Positions 8,661 through 19,966 of a DNA stretch of 39,513 bases are shown piece by piece (within the stretch, counting starts at the first letter, position 1; each line of letters begins with the position of its first letter). The notes under the pieces were generated by a model. The model was given only the letters and a program-made list of their open reading frames with translations, ran no database searches and had not been told where the DNA came from. The DNA is from Akkermansiaceae bacterium. Its GTDB lineage: Bacteria > Verrucomicrobiota > Verrucomicrobiia > Verrucomicrobiales > Akkermansiaceae. Made by a program: the position numbers and the translations under genes. The stretch is from contig JAJQGU010000016.1 of NCBI GenBank assembly GCA_021200315.1, positions 1-39,513 on the forward strand, read 5' to 3'.

Positions 8661-11015
8661 TCAATTTTTCAGTCCGTTGCTGAAAGAGTGCATGCGGAGG
8701 TCTCCGCCTCCGTGTTCATCGGGCGGCGGCGATTGGTCGTCGGGCGTTTCCAAGTCAGTGGGAGATTCTTCCTCGGCAGGAAGGGGAGGAGGCTCTTCCT
8801 TGGCCGGAGGGTGGCTCATCATGCCTTTTTCGAGGAGATCGGCCACTTGTTCGCCGTTGAGTGTCTCATATTCCATCAGCGCGTCGGCGATGAGATCGAG
8901 GCGCTCCTTGTTTTCTTGGAGAATTTCCCGTGCCCGGCGGTATCCGTTTTCTACGATGGACTGCACTTCCGCGTCAATCAGCTGAGCTGTGTGTTCGGAA
9001 TAAGTGCGCTGGTTCTGCCCCAGATCCCGGCCGAGGAAGACTTCATTGTGCTGGGAGCCGTATTCTATGGGGCCCAGCTTTTCGCTCATGCCATAGGCGC
9101 AGACCATCTTGCGGGCTGTGTTGGTGGCCGTGCGGATATCCCCCATGGCTCCGCCGGAGATGTCTCCGAACGTGAGCTCTTCGGCCACGCGCCCTCCCAT
9201 GGCCATCACGATCGAGTCGAGCATTTCGCTCTTGTATTCGCTGTGCTTGTCTTCCTCCGGCAGCATCATGGTGACTCCCAGCGCCGGCCCTCGGGGAATG
9301 ATGGTGACCTTGTGCAGCGGAAGCGTTTTGCGGAGGGGAAGCTTCAGCAGGCAGATGGCGTGCCCGGCTTCGTGCACGGCTGTGTTGCGTTTTTCCGCCT
9401 CTGTGAGCGAAAGACTGCGGCGTTCCCGTCCCCACCGCACTTTTTCTCGCGCCTCTTCCAGTTCGGCTTGGGTGACGCAATTGAGGTTTTTCCGGGCGGC
9501 GATGAGTGCGGCCTCGTTGATCAGGTTGGCCAGCTCGGCTCCCGAAAAACCGGGGGTGGCGCGGGCTACGGGGGTGAGATTTACGCCGGGATCCATCTTG
9601 ATCTTGCGGGCATGTACGGCGAGAATCTGCTCCCGCCCGTGCACATCGGGCAGATTGACGACCACTTGGCGGTCAAAGCGGCCGGGACGGAGAAGCGCGG
9701 GATCCAGCACGTCCACGCGGTTTGTCGCCGCGATGACGATCACGTTTTCGCTTGAAGAGAAACCGTCCATTTCCACCAACAGTGCGTTGAGCGTCTGTTC
9801 GCGTTCGTCGTGCCCTCCTCCGAGGCCGGCGCCCCGGTGTCGTCCCACGGCGTCTATTTCGTCAATGAAAATCAAGCAGGGCGAGTGTTTCTTGGCCTCG
9901 CTGAACATATCGCGCACGCGGGAGGCGCCGACACCTACGAACATTTCCACGAAGTCAGATCCGCTGATGGTGTAGAAAGGGACGTTGGCTTCGCCGGCAA
10001 TGGCCTTGGCAAGAAGGGTTTTCCCGGTGCCCGGAGGCCCGACCATAAGAACCCCTTTGGGAATGGCGCCGCCCAGATTGTGGAATTTCTTCGGGTTGCG
10101 CAGGAATTCCACGAGCTCCCAGACCTCTTCTTTGGCCTCGCTGATGCCGGCCACGTCTTTAAACGTAATCCGGTTGGCCTTCGGATCCTGAAGCCGCGCC
10201 CGGCTTTTGGCGAAATTCATGGCGCTGCGGGGCCCCCCGTCTCTTGCGCGGAAGGTGAAGAATACAAGCAGCAGCAGGAGCCCTATTGGGAGAATGTAGA
10301 AAAGTATCGTGCGCCACATGTTGGTCTCCGTGGCGAATTCAGCTGTGTTCCCAAGAAGTTTTTTTACTTCGTCTCCTTGGAACTCAAGAGAGAACGGAAC
10401 CTCGACGCGCTCGAGGGTAGCTTTCATCTTCGAATCCAATTTCGGCCTTTTGCGGGTGATATATTTGCCTGCCACCACGCCTTGAGTGGCGTCGGAATTG
10501 TAAAAGACCTGAGGGGAGATCCCCGGCTTCCCGTCTTTTCCGGGGGCGCTTTGCAGCCTTCCTTCCTCACCGAGTGTCTTGAAGAAATCAAGAGAAAGCT
10601 TCTCCGCCCCTTCGGGAATATTCATTGCGTTCGACGCCTTGTTTATTCCCAATGTATTGAGAATGTTCTTCATGTTGTCGTCCACAGAAAAGGGCATGTA
10701 GAAATCGTGTTCTGTAATGCTCAGGGGAGTGTTGGCCGGATATTGCCAGGCATGGATGACGCCGTCCGGAGAGGTTTCCGAAAGAACTACTTCAATGGGC
10801 GCCTTCTCCTTGTCTTGAGCGATGATGCCTTGGGCGTATGCCTTTTTGAATTCCGGAAGAGAAAGGCGGTGCGTGGAAGAATCCAGACTGTTGGGAGCCA
10901 GAAAGGCAAAACCCAGAATGCCGAGGATCACGACAATCAGAACCGTCAGGCCCCAGTTGGGCTGGTTGGGAGGGGAGGGCTGCTGATTTTGTTTGTTTGG
11001 CTCTTGCTGTGACAT
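8661..11015 (-). CDS. ftsH: ATP-dependent zinc metalloprotease FtsH
   Basis: Membrane-anchored AAA+ protease that degrades misassembled membrane proteins and short-lived regulators. The 784-residue product has an N-terminal membrane segment (about 23-41), a large periplasmic domain, a second membrane segment beginning [20 protein letters not shown], the AAA+ module with Walker A GPPGTGKT at 326-333, Walker [10 protein letters not shown] and the SRH region, then the zinc site HEAGH at 548-552. It is longer than the usual 600-700 residues because of an extended periplasmic region and a Pro/Glu-rich tail ([11 protein letters not shown], then acidic). No Shine-Dalgarno precedes the ATG at 11015. 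rsfS follows downstream but has its own candidate promoter. Confidence 0.97.
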   Translation of the reverse strand: MSQQEPNKQNQQPSPPNQPNWGLTVLIVVILGILGFAFLAPNSLDSSTHRLSLPEFKKAYAQGIIAQDKEKAPIEVVLSETSPDGVIHAWQYPANTPLSITEHDFYMPFSVDDNMKNILNTLGINKASNAMNIPEGAEKLSLDFFKTLGEEGRLQSAPGKDGKPGISPQVFYNSDATQGVVAGKYITRKRPKLDSKMKATLERVEVPFSLEFQGDEVKKLLGNTAEFATETNMWRTILFYILPIGLLLLLVFFTFRARDGGPRSAMNFAKSRARLQDPKANRITFKDVAGISEAKEEVWELVEFLRNPKKFHNLGGAIPKGVLMVGPPGTGKTLLAKAIAGEANVPFYTISGSDFVEMFVGVGASRVRDMFSEAKKHSPCLIFIDEIDAVGRHRGAGLGGGHDEREQTLNALLVEMDGFSSSENVIVIAATNRVDVLDPALLRPGRFDRQVVVNLPDVHGREQILAVHARKIKMDPGVNLTPVARATPGFSGAELANLINEAALIAARKNLNCVTQAELEEAREKVRWGRERRSLSLTEAEKRNTAVHEAGHAICLLKLPLRKTLPLHKVTIIPRGPALGVTMMLPEEDKHSEYKSEMLDSIVMAMGGRVAEELTFGDISGGAMGDIRTATNTARKMVCAYGMSEKLGPIEYGSQHNEVFLGRDLGQNQRTYSEHTAQLIDAEVQSIVENGYRRAREILQENKERLDLIADALMEYETLNGEQVADLLEKGMMSHPPAKEEPPPLPAEEESPTDLETPDDQSPPPDEHGGGDLRMHSFSNGLKN

Positions 11016-11186
11016 GAAATGAGAAGAGAAGCGGATGAACCGCTACTGTAAGGCACCTCATGCATCAGGGAAACTCATTTCTGAGACATACTTCTTGGCA
11101 AAACCCGTCATGCGAGGCTCGTTCCAGAGCCGACGGAGTGCAGTTTCCCTCTTGTGGGCAGAGATGGATTTGACAATGAAGCGGCT

Positions 11187-12320
11187 TCATTCGGAGGTGT
11201 CCAGAAGAGCCATGCGGATCAATTGAGTGGCCTGGTCATTGGGAGCGATCGAACGGGTAGCCAGCAGGGCGCCGGTGTCGCGATTGAGCACCAGCAGAGT
11301 GCACCCTTCCATGCGGGGCATGGTGAAGCGAAGGAACTTGCGCATGTCGTCCCGGGAACCCGGGCTCTCCCCTTCGGCGACTACGGTGCCGTCTGGCGCG
11401 AGAAGGAGCACGCGTGCGCTCATTCGATGGGCTCGCCCGGAGGTGTTGTCCGTCACCTCGATGAAGATGCGCTGTTCGTTGCGGGATAACCCTTCCTGTT
11501 CGTACCAGGCCCGCGACAAGGCGGAGTAGCGGGAGGTGACGTTTTCACCCGGGATTCTTTCGGGAAAGCCGAATACGGGGATGAGCGGGAAGAATGTCTC
11601 TTTCTCGGCGGGCGCCCATGACGCGGCAATGATTTGCTGTTCCGGGCGCGTGGTGTCGAGCATGCCGATGTTTTCCATCACCCAGGGGGTGTTCTCCTTT
11701 TTTTCGTTGAACTCGATCATATGCCAGCTTCCGTTGTACCATGCTTCCGCCCAGGTGTGGTTGCCTGGGATGTGGTTCCATGTGGAGACGCCGACTGCTC
11801 TGGCAGGAATGCCCACCGAGCGGAGAGCGCAGATCAGCAGGATGCTTTGTCCCGTGCAGGAGACTTTCTTTTCTTGCAATGCTTCGAGGGCGGACATGAC
11901 GGGATGGCGTCTTTCGCGGGAATAGACAACGTCGGTGTCGGCGCTCATCCGGGAGGCGATGCGCCAAACCGCCTGTTCGGCTGTGCGGCATGAGGCGACG
12001 AGCGGGGCGTATTTCTCCTTCAGGACGGTGCGCCAATCTTCCCTCCGTTCGTTCAGGATGCCGTAAGGAACCACATAGTTCAGGTAGATTGCGTCGGGGA
12101 TGCGCTCGCTCCACTGAAAGCGATTGCGCATGGAGAGCGCGTTGCGGACGTCGCTGCGGATCCATTCAGGGGTGACGGTGCCTTTGTCCGGCGCCGGCAT
12201 GTGCTCCGCCACAAACGCGACCGCACGCTCAAGGTCGGCCTCGTCTGCCTGGGACTCAGTGCAGAAGATACTGAAGAGCAGTGCAAGGAAAGAGATGGAA
12301 AAACGAAGCGGCATCCGCAT
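11187..12320 (-). CDS. Secreted transglutaminase-like (papain-fold) protein
   Basis: The 377-residue product starts with a signal peptide (hydrophobic ISFLALLFSIFC, probable cleavage after E-S-Q-A near residue 25). A transglutaminase-like domain follows with Cys155 in KKVSCTGQSIL, His188 in GNHTWAEAWYNG, and Glu203 in WHMIEFNE, where the third catalytic residue is normally Asp. The last roughly 110 residues look like a beta-rich domain (VLLLAPDGTVVAEG). Bacterial relatives act as peptidases or amidases rather than crosslinkers; the substrate is unknown. Three ATGs crowd the start; the promoter position would favour the ATG at 12314 (residue 3). No gene partner is evident; ftsH lies downstream after 171 bp. 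Confidence 0.8.
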   Translation of the reverse strand: MRMPLRFSISFLALLFSIFCTESQADEADLERAVAFVAEHMPAPDKGTVTPEWIRSDVRNALSMRNRFQWSERIPDAIYLNYVVPYGILNERREDWRTVLKEKYAPLVASCRTAEQAVWRIASRMSADTDVVYSRERRHPVMSALEALQEKKVSCTGQSILLICALRSVGIPARAVGVSTWNHIPGNHTWAEAWYNGSWHMIEFNEKKENTPWVMENIGMLDTTRPEQQIIAASWAPAEKETFFPLIPVFGFPERIPGENVTSRYSALSRAWYEQEGLSRNEQRIFIEVTDNTSGRAHRMSARVLLLAPDGTVVAEGESPGSRDDMRKFLRFTMPRMEGCTLLVLNRDTGALLATRSIAPNDQATQLIRMALLDTSE

Positions 12321-12322
12321 GC

Positions 12323-12351
12323 ATGTTAGCGGAAACGCCGGAGAGACGCAA
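12323..12351 (-). promoter_or_regulatory. Candidate near-leaderless promoter of the transglutaminase-like gene
   Basis: Minus strand: TTGCGT (12351-12346), a 17-nt spacer, TAACAT (12328-12323). The predicted start point is about two bases before the ATG at 12314, residue 3 of the longest frame. Both hexamers match consensus at four of six positions, so this is tentative. Confidence 0.35.
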
Positions 12352-12470
12352 GAGAAAAACAGATATCATCCGCCCGATGCCGCGAAAAAAGAGAATAATG
12401 AGAACGGGCAAAAAAACGGAAACGCGCTGCCGCTTCCCTGAAAACCAGCTTTAAGCCATTTCCGGAAAAA

Positions 12471-12546
12471 TGGCATCCCCAGCCGGAGTTGAACCGAGCC
12501 TTTGCCGTTGGAGAGACGGCCTTCCTGACCGCTAGAAGATGGGGAC
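12471..12546 (-). tRNA. tRNA-Glu (anticodon CUC)
   Basis: A complete 76-nt cloverleaf can be folded by hand on the minus strand. The acceptor arms are GTCCCCA and TGGGGAT with discriminator G and an encoded CCA tail. The D arm is TTCT-AGCGGTCA-GGAA, and the anticodon stem GCCGT/ACGGC encloses loop CTCTCCA, giving anticodon CTC (reads GAG). The T loop is TTCAACT with stem CTCGG/CCGGC. Two oddities: a G-U first acceptor pair and a C-C mismatch at the outermost T-stem pair (49-65). A strong promoter lies just upstream. No integrase or attachment-site duplication is next to it. Confidence 0.85.
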
Positions 12547-12563
12547 CTTTCCGGCGCGGCAGG

Positions 12564-12592
12564 AGGATACATTGCAGAAGAAACAATGTCAA
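12564..12592 (-). promoter_or_regulatory. Promoter of tRNA-Glu
   Basis: Minus strand: TTGACA (12592-12587), a perfect -35, then a 17-nt spacer and TATCCT (12569-12564). The start point would be about 12557, roughly 11 nt before the mature tRNA 5' end. This is the best -35 match in the window. Confidence 0.65.
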
Positions 12593-12635
12593 GAAAAAAT
12601 TCGGAATAAATCTGAATTGAAATTCCAGGGCGCAG

Positions 12636-12656
12636 AAGGCTGGGCGCTCCAGCCTT
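12636..12656 (-). terminator. Hairpin downstream of the Old Yellow Enzyme gene
   Basis: Perfect 8-bp inverted repeat AAGGCTGG/CCAGCCTT with a 5-nt loop, 35 bp after the oxidoreductase stop codon and before the tRNA promoter. A second short pairing, CTTTCC/GGAAAG, lies next to it at about 12654-12675. No T-run follows, so it may be a weak or factor-dependent terminator. Confidence 0.35.
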
Positions 12657-12691
12657 TCCGCACTGCGTCGGAAAGGTCTGTCGCTCTGTAT

Positions 12692-13837
12692 TCAATGCAG
12701 GGTCTGCAGGTCTTCCCGGCGAAACACGCGGATTTCTTTGTCGCGGCCGGCATGAATTTTCGCGGCCCAGGCGGGGTCTGCGATCAGGGCTCGCCCGACG
12801 GCGATGAGATCAAATTCGCCGGATTGCATGCGTTGGATGAGTTGGTTGAGGGAATCCGCCGCCGGATTGGATTCTCTCTCACGGAAAGTTTCGTCGAACG
12901 TGCAGTCAAGTCCGACGGAGCCCACGGCGATTACCGGCTTGTTCGTGATTTTTTTCGTCCACCCGGCGAGGGTAAGGGGAGAGCCCTCGAATCCCGGTTC
13001 CCAGAAACGTCTTGTAGAGCAATGGAAGATATCCACGCCCGCCTCGCTCAGGGGAAGAAGCAATTCACGGAGCTCGTCGGGGGTGCGGGCTAGTTTCGCA
13101 TTGTAATGATTTATCTTCCACTGTGAAAAGCGGAAGATGATGGGGAATTCCCTTCCTACGGCACGGCGTACAGCCAAAATGATCTCCCGCGCAAAACGGG
13201 TGCGCTCAAAAATTCCGCCGCCGTATTCGTCCGTCCGGCGGTTTGTCTCTTCCCATAAGAATTGATCGATCAAATACCCGTGGGCTCCGTGGATCTCTAC
13301 ACCGTCAAATTTCAGCTTTTTTGCATTTTGGGCGGCTCGGGCAAAAGCCTCGATCACCTCTTCGATTTTAGCATGACTCATTGGCTCGGTCACTTGGCGG
13401 AAGTTGTTGAGTTCGAGCCCTGAGGGGCCGATTGGATGGCAATGCGGGTTGGGGATGTCTCCTGTGAAAGGGCGGGTCATTCCCACGTGCCAGAGCTGCG
13501 GCATAATGCGGCAGTCGGTGGCGTGCACGGCTTCGGCCACTTTTTTCCAGCCCCGAAGAGCTCTTCCTCCGTAAAAATTGGGGTAGTTCGCGCAGGGCGA
13601 GGCCGCCGGCTCTTCGATGAAAGTGCCTTCGGTGATAATCAGACCCGTTTCATTTTCGGCGCGGCGCCTGTAATAGGCCGCCACGTGATCTCCGGGAACT
13701 CCATCCTGGCTGAATCCGCGAGTCATCGGCGGCATGACGATGCGCGTGGGCAGCTCAAGTTTGCGGGAATGAAAGGGACGGAACAAAATCTCCGCGTCAC
13801 GGAGACTCAGCGCGTCGCTTGTGGGCTTTTCGTTCAT
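12692..13837 (-). CDS. Old Yellow Enzyme family NADH:flavin oxidoreductase
   Basis: FMN-dependent ene-reductase that reduces activated C=C bonds using NAD(P)H. The 381-residue single barrel has FMN-site segments MPPMTRGFSQDG near the N-terminus, GLIITEGTFIEEP, QLWHVG, the substrate and FMN motif VEIHGAHGYLIDQFLW with N-R-R-T-D-E-Y-G-G after it, and a phosphate-binding end (VGRALIADPAWAAKI). It lacks the iron-sulfur/FAD C-terminal half of 2,4-dienoyl-CoA reductases, so it belongs to the short OYE class. The physiological substrate cannot be deduced. It has its own leaderless-type promoter and a downstream hairpin, so it is probably monocistronic. Confidence 0.9.
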   Translation of the reverse strand: MNEKPTSDALSLRDAEILFRPFHSRKLELPTRIVMPPMTRGFSQDGVPGDHVAAYYRRRAENETGLIITEGTFIEEPAASPCANYPNFYGGRALRGWKKVAEAVHATDCRIMPQLWHVGMTRPFTGDIPNPHCHPIGPSGLELNNFRQVTEPMSHAKIEEVIEAFARAAQNAKKLKFDGVEIHGAHGYLIDQFLWEETNRRTDEYGGGIFERTRFAREIILAVRRAVGREFPIIFRFSQWKINHYNAKLARTPDELRELLLPLSEAGVDIFHCSTRRFWEPGFEGSPLTLAGWTKKITNKPVIAVGSVGLDCTFDETFRERESNPAADSLNQLIQRMQSGEFDLIAVGRALIADPAWAAKIHAGRDKEIRVFRREDLQTLH

Positions 13838-13843
13838 GGCTGA

Positions 13844-13872
13844 AATTTACTTTTGAAAACTTCATGGGTCAA
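13844..13872 (-). promoter_or_regulatory. Leaderless-type promoter of the Old Yellow Enzyme gene
   Basis: Minus strand: TTGACC (13872-13867, five of six), a 17-nt spacer, TAAATT (13849-13844, four of six), then exactly six bases to the ATG at 13837-13835. Transcription should begin on the start codon. This is one of the clearest examples of the pattern. Confidence 0.6.
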
Positions 13873-13965
13873 GAGAATTGATTAACTGTTCCGCTGAAGA
13901 AAGGAGCCGGAGGCGGGTGCTTCTGCTTACTGCCGGCAAAGAGCAGAAGGAAAGCCTCTATCGGA

Positions 13966-14004
13966 GAAAACGCCAAGAGGCCGCACAATCGTGCGGCCTC
14001 TTGG
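13966..14004 (-). terminator. Rho-independent terminator of gdhA
   Basis: A perfect 14-bp inverted repeat, CCAAGAGGCCGCAC and its complement, with a 4-nt loop (13973-14004) starts 28 bp after the gdhA stop codon. On the minus strand a short T-run (CGTTTTC) follows it. Confidence 0.85.
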
Positions 14005-14031
14005 TGAGGAACAGGTTGGAACAGGCGTGAA

Positions 14032-16640
<2,609 letters not shown>

Positions 16641-16646
16641 ACACTC

Positions 16647-16675
16647 ATACTGCCTCGCCGGAATGTTTTTTGCAA
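16647..16675 (-). promoter_or_regulatory. Possible leaderless promoter of the RAYT gene
   Basis: Minus strand: TTGCAA (16675-16670), a 17-nt spacer, CAGTAT (16652-16647), then six bases to the ATG at 16640. The -10 matches only three of six, so the site is proposed mainly for its spacing, which equals that of several other genes here. The rest of the 349-bp gap to rpoZ holds AT-rich sequence and the rpoZ promoter; I see no gene in it. Confidence 0.35.
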
Positions 16676-16923
16676 GCGTTTTCTATTTTTACACTGTCAC
16701 TTTTTGCGGAAAGAAATTTTTTCACGGGCGACAAAATTCTCATGCACGCGGGGCGGCAATGTCTGAGCCGCCATTCAAACGGGCAGCCGGGTGTTCCATC
16801 TCTCTTCCCAATCCTCTCGTCTCCCGGGCGTCAAACAGGCGTTCGCCGAAGATGTTCTTCTTGAAAAATTCTGCTTATCGGACAAGCGATTTTGCACTTT
16901 TCCGCCGGAGACGCGATCCGGAC

Positions 16924-16951
16924 TTGCAATTGAAAAAAGCCTGGGTATGAT
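16924..16951 (+). promoter_or_regulatory. Promoter of rpoZ-smpB
   Basis: TTGCAA (16924-16929), a 16-nt spacer, TATGAT (16946-16951). The start point would be about 16958, leaving a leader of about 32 nt before the rpoZ ATG. Unlike many genes in the window this operon therefore has a leader; a GGCGGAAGG stretch lies in it but too far (about 20 nt) from the ATG to be a normal Shine-Dalgarno. Confidence 0.6.
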
Positions 16952-16989
16952 TTTTCTCCCGCAGGCGGAAGGTCTGCAGAGTTTTTCAC

Positions 16990-17253
16990 ATGAAAACCGA
17001 ACTTATTGATAAAGCCGCTGAGATCGTCAAGGATCCCCAATTGCTCGTCAACATCGTGTCGCAGCGTGTCACTCAGCTCAATTCCGGCCGTGATCCATAC
17101 ATCCCGACTACTCCGGAAATGGGCGCGGGCGATATTGCCCTCACTGAGATTATTCAGGGCAAGCTCGTCTGGAAAGAGCGGGACGAAGAGCAGGACGACG
17201 TTCCCGCTGCGGCATCTCTGCCTGACGACGGTAGTGAGGAGAACGTTTTCTGA
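16990..17253 (+). CDS. rpoZ: RNA polymerase omega subunit
   Basis: Small subunit that helps assemble the beta' subunit of RNA polymerase. The 87-residue product shows the omega pattern: an N-terminal helix ELIDKAAEIVKDPQLLVNIV, the conserved QRVTQLNSG turn, then GDIALTEIIQGKL, and an acidic, poorly conserved C-terminal tail. The family is short and divergent, so the call rests on pattern and length; a conserved hypothetical protein is less likely. smpB follows immediately (the TGA at 17251 is followed by an ATG at 17254, with the preferred smpB start at 17293), giving a two-gene operon. Confidence 0.85.
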   Translation: MKTELIDKAAEIVKDPQLLVNIVSQRVTQLNSGRDPYIPTTPEMGAGDIALTEIIQGKLVWKERDEEQDDVPAAASLPDDGSEENVF

Positions 17254-17292
17254 ATGCGGCTGCGGATCCCGTGTAGCGCTTCCCTCCGTCAT

Positions 17293-17769
17293 ATGGGCAA
17301 TGAAAAGAACAGATCCTCCCGCATAGCCACCAATAAAAAGGCGCATCGGGACTATGACGTTCTTGATAAATACGAATGCGGGGTCGAGTTGAAAGGCACC
17401 GAGGTGAAGTCCGTGCGCGCCGGGAAGGTCAATATCTCCGACGCTTTTGCCCGCGTCGAGAAAGGGCAGCTCTTTCTCTATGGGTGCGATATCCAGCCAT
17501 GGGAGACGGCTGGAACCTGGTTCCAGCACGAGTCCAGACGCCCACGGCGCCTGCTGGCGCATAGAAGGGAAATTCTGAAACTGGAAATTCAATTGGCTCA
17601 AAAGGGGCTTTCTCTCCCTCTTCTCGCCCTGTATTGGAAAAATGGCCGTGTAAAGGCTGAGATCGGTGTGGGGCGGGGCAAGACTCATCGCGACCGGCGC
17701 AGCGATCTGAAAGCTCGTGTGGAGATGCGCGAGGCGCAACGTGAGGTGGTTCGCTTTAACCGTCGCTGA
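17293..17769 (+). CDS. smpB: SsrA (tmRNA)-binding protein SmpB
   Basis: Binds tmRNA and delivers it to stalled ribosomes for trans-translation. The 158-residue product has ATNKKAHRDYDVLDKYECG, the core GVELKGTEVKSVRAGKVNISDAF split over residues about 30-52, the G-K-T-H-R-D-R-R tail that enters the mRNA channel, and a basic C-terminus. An in-frame ATG at 17254 abuts the rpoZ stop and would add 13 residues (MRLRIPCSASLRH) that the family does not need, so 17293 is preferred. It is convergent with dprA; the 189-bp gap between them shows no clear terminator. Confidence 0.96.
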   Translation: MGNEKNRSSRIATNKKAHRDYDVLDKYECGVELKGTEVKSVRAGKVNISDAFARVEKGQLFLYGCDIQPWETAGTWFQHESRRPRRLLAHRREILKLEIQLAQKGLSLPLLALYWKNGRVKAEIGVGRGKTHRDRRSDLKARVEMREAQREVVRFNRR

Positions 17770-17958
17770 GTTGATTCGGTACGGCCTTCATGCTGGGACG
17801 GCTCATTCGGTGACATGGCGGTTGTTCCCGGAGCTGCCGCCGGGGTGCGTGAGAGATCGCCTCGGCCGCGGGTTTCGTCTTTCGTCTTCGGGATAAATTT
17901 CGGAGGATGAGCAGAGCCTTTAATCCGCAGGAGAGACCGTTTCCGTGAAAGCAGGGCT

Positions 17959-19107
17959 TCATCCGGCCTGTACTTTGAATCTTCCGCCGGGGAGCGGAAC
18001 TATGATGCGGGAGATTTGCAGCCGGGCGAGGCGGGGGGCGAGCTCCATGGCGGAGAGACCGGTGGCGGGGCAAAGCTGATCGATGGAGCTGTGGCCCAGG
18101 AGTATGCTCTCAATGATCATCCGGTCGGTGGGATCTGTGGAGAGAACCTCTTCCCGCCGGGAGAGACGGCCTTCTTGCCCGAAGTTCAGTTGACCCTGTG
18201 CGGGGTTTCCGCGTGTTCCCCAGTTCATGTCGTTCAGAATGTGGACAGTGGATGCAGCGAGAATGGCGCCGTCGCGCAGGAGTTCATGGCATCCCTCGGA
18301 CGAAGGGCGGTTGATGGGGCCGGGAATGGCAAAGACAGAGCGCCCCAGCTCGGCTCCGAGGCGTGCGGTGTGGAGAGCTCCGCTTCGATGGGGAGCCTCT
18401 GCCACGAGGATGGCTTGGCTCCATCCGGCGACGAGCCGGTTGCGGCACGGAAAAGTGTTTTTGCTGGGACGCAGATTGAGGGGAAATTCGGAAATGACGG
18501 CACCCGCCTCTTCGGCGATGCGTTCGGCGAGAGCTCGATTTTCTGCCGGGAAAAGAGCGTTCAGCCCCGAGCCGAGTATAGCAAGGGTGCGTCCGCCGGC
18601 ATCAAGTGCGCCCCAGTGGCCCGCTGTGTCAATGCCCAGCGCCAGCCCCGAGATGATCGTGCAGCCGGCTTCGGCCAGCTCGCGGCCGAATTGTCGGGCA
18701 ATGGTGGAACCGTAGGCGGTCGCCTGCCGGGTGCCTACGAGCGCCACGGCTTTGTATGCATCGCTTTGTCGCCATGCGCCCAAGGAGTAAAGCACGGCTG
18801 GAGGAGTGCGGAGACTGCGCAGGATATCCGGATAGTCGTCGTCGATCAGGGTGGTGATGTGTACGCCCAGGCGGCTGGCCAGGTCGAATTCGGCTTGGAA
18901 GGCAGTGCATTCGCGCCAAGAGGCGATGGCTTCAGCCAGACGGTCGCTGATGTAGGGTATTTGCCGGAGGAATTCTTTTGGAGAGTGCAGTACGATTTCA
19001 GGCGATCCGAAATGATTGAGCAGGCTGCGTATGCGAATGGGCCCCATTCCGGGAATGAGGTTGAGAATAACGAGCGCTTCCCGCGGTGATGGCATGGAGA
19101 TCATCAT
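17959..19107 (-). CDS. dprA: DNA-processing protein DprA
   Basis: Loads RecA on incoming single-stranded DNA during natural transformation. The 382-residue product has an N-terminal helix-hairpin-helix region (LNLIPGMGPIRIRSLLNHFG), a Rossmann-like core with VALVGTRQATAYGSTIA, SGLALGIDTAGHWGAL and the signature FPCRNRLVAG, and a winged-helix C-terminal domain (residues about 310-380). All family blocks are present. The start ATG overlaps the nadC stop in an ATGA arrangement, indicating translational coupling, so it is the last gene of asd-ispA-nadC-dprA. Other competence genes are not in the window. Confidence 0.95.
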   Translation of the reverse strand: MMISMPSPREALVILNLIPGMGPIRIRSLLNHFGSPEIVLHSPKEFLRQIPYISDRLAEAIASWRECTAFQAEFDLASRLGVHITTLIDDDYPDILRSLRTPPAVLYSLGAWRQSDAYKAVALVGTRQATAYGSTIARQFGRELAEAGCTIISGLALGIDTAGHWGALDAGGRTLAILGSGLNALFPAENRALAERIAEEAGAVISEFPLNLRPSKNTFPCRNRLVAGWSQAILVAEAPHRSGALHTARLGAELGRSVFAIPGPINRPSSEGCHELLRDGAILAASTVHILNDMNWGTRGNPAQGQLNFGQEGRLSRREEVLSTDPTDRMIIESILLGHSSIDQLCPATGLSAMELAPRLARLQISRIIVPLPGGRFKVQAG

Positions 19108-19961
19108 CGGGAGGCGATGGAAAAATCCAGCCCCAGATCGAGTGACGGCGCAGAATGTGTGAGAATGCCGAAGGAAATGAAGTCCACACCTGTTTCCGCC
19201 GCTGCCGGAGCCGTTTCGAGGGTGATGCCTCCGCTGGCTTCAAGGAGGGGTGTGGCGCGGGAACCGCGCAATTGGACGGCTTGCCGCATTTGATCGGGGG
19301 ACATGTTGTCCAAGAGGATGTAATCCACGCCTTCGAGAGTCAGAAACGAGACCACCTGTTCGAGTTTGTCGGCTTCCAGTTCCACTTCCACGTCGGGTTT
19401 TTCCGCCTTGAGCTTGAAGATACAAGTTTGGAGATGTCCGAGGCCGCCCTGCGTGGTGAGGTGGTTGTCTTTCACCATGGCCCGGTCGTAAAGCCCCATG
19501 CGGTGGTTGACTCCGCCGCCGTGGCGTACGGCGGCCTTTTCGAGCAGACGGTAGCCGGGCGTGGTTTTTCGGGTGTCGAGCAGCCGGCAGCGGGTGTGGC
19601 TGATGGCTTTTACATAGCGGCGCGTCATGGTGGCAATGCCCGAAAGACGCTGGATGAAGTTGAGCGCGGTGCGTTCCGCCCCCAGGATGGAGCGCGCGCT
19701 GCCTTCAATGAGCATGACGATGGCGCCCGCTCCCACGGCCTCCCCGTCATGCAGATAAATCTCCGTGTGCAGCGTGGGGTCTACAGCCTTGAAGACGCGG
19801 GCGGCCACGTCCACTCCCGAGAGAACGCCCTTGGTGCGGGGCGATAGGACGGCTCGTGCGCGGAGATGTTCGGGGATGAAATAGTTGGAGGTCACGTCGC
19901 CTTCGCCGAAATCTTCGGCCAGCGCCAACTGGATCAGTTCGTCTACGTTGTCGGATACCAT
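19104..19961 (-). CDS. nadC: Nicotinate-nucleotide pyrophosphorylase (quinolinate phosphoribosyltransferase)
   Basis: Converts quinolinate and PRPP to nicotinate mononucleotide, a late step of de novo NAD synthesis. The 285-residue product contains LALAEDFGEGDVTSN near the N-terminus, FIQRLSGIATMTRRYV, the substrate-binding LLDTRKTTPGYRLLEKAAVRHGGG region, and MVKDNHL. Family length (280-290) and the conserved N-terminus select the ATG at 19961, although the frame is open to 20264 inside ispA. It lies 5 bp after ispA and overlaps dprA by 4 nt. nadA and nadB are not nearby. Confidence 0.96.
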   Translation of the reverse strand: MVSDNVDELIQLALAEDFGEGDVTSNYFIPEHLRARAVLSPRTKGVLSGVDVAARVFKAVDPTLHTEIYLHDGEAVGAGAIVMLIEGSARSILGAERTALNFIQRLSGIATMTRRYVKAISHTRCRLLDTRKTTPGYRLLEKAAVRHGGGVNHRMGLYDRAMVKDNHLTTQGGLGHLQTCIFKLKAEKPDVEVELEADKLEQVVSFLTLEGVDYILLDNMSPDQMRQAVQLRGSRATPLLEASGGITLETAPAAAETGVDFISFGILTHSAPSLDLGLDFSIASR

Positions 19962-19966
19962 GCGCG

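Noticed and set aside
12471..12546. tRNA-Glu as attachment site of an island
   Set aside because: No integrase and no duplicated tRNA 3' end within the window; the flanking genes are ordinary.
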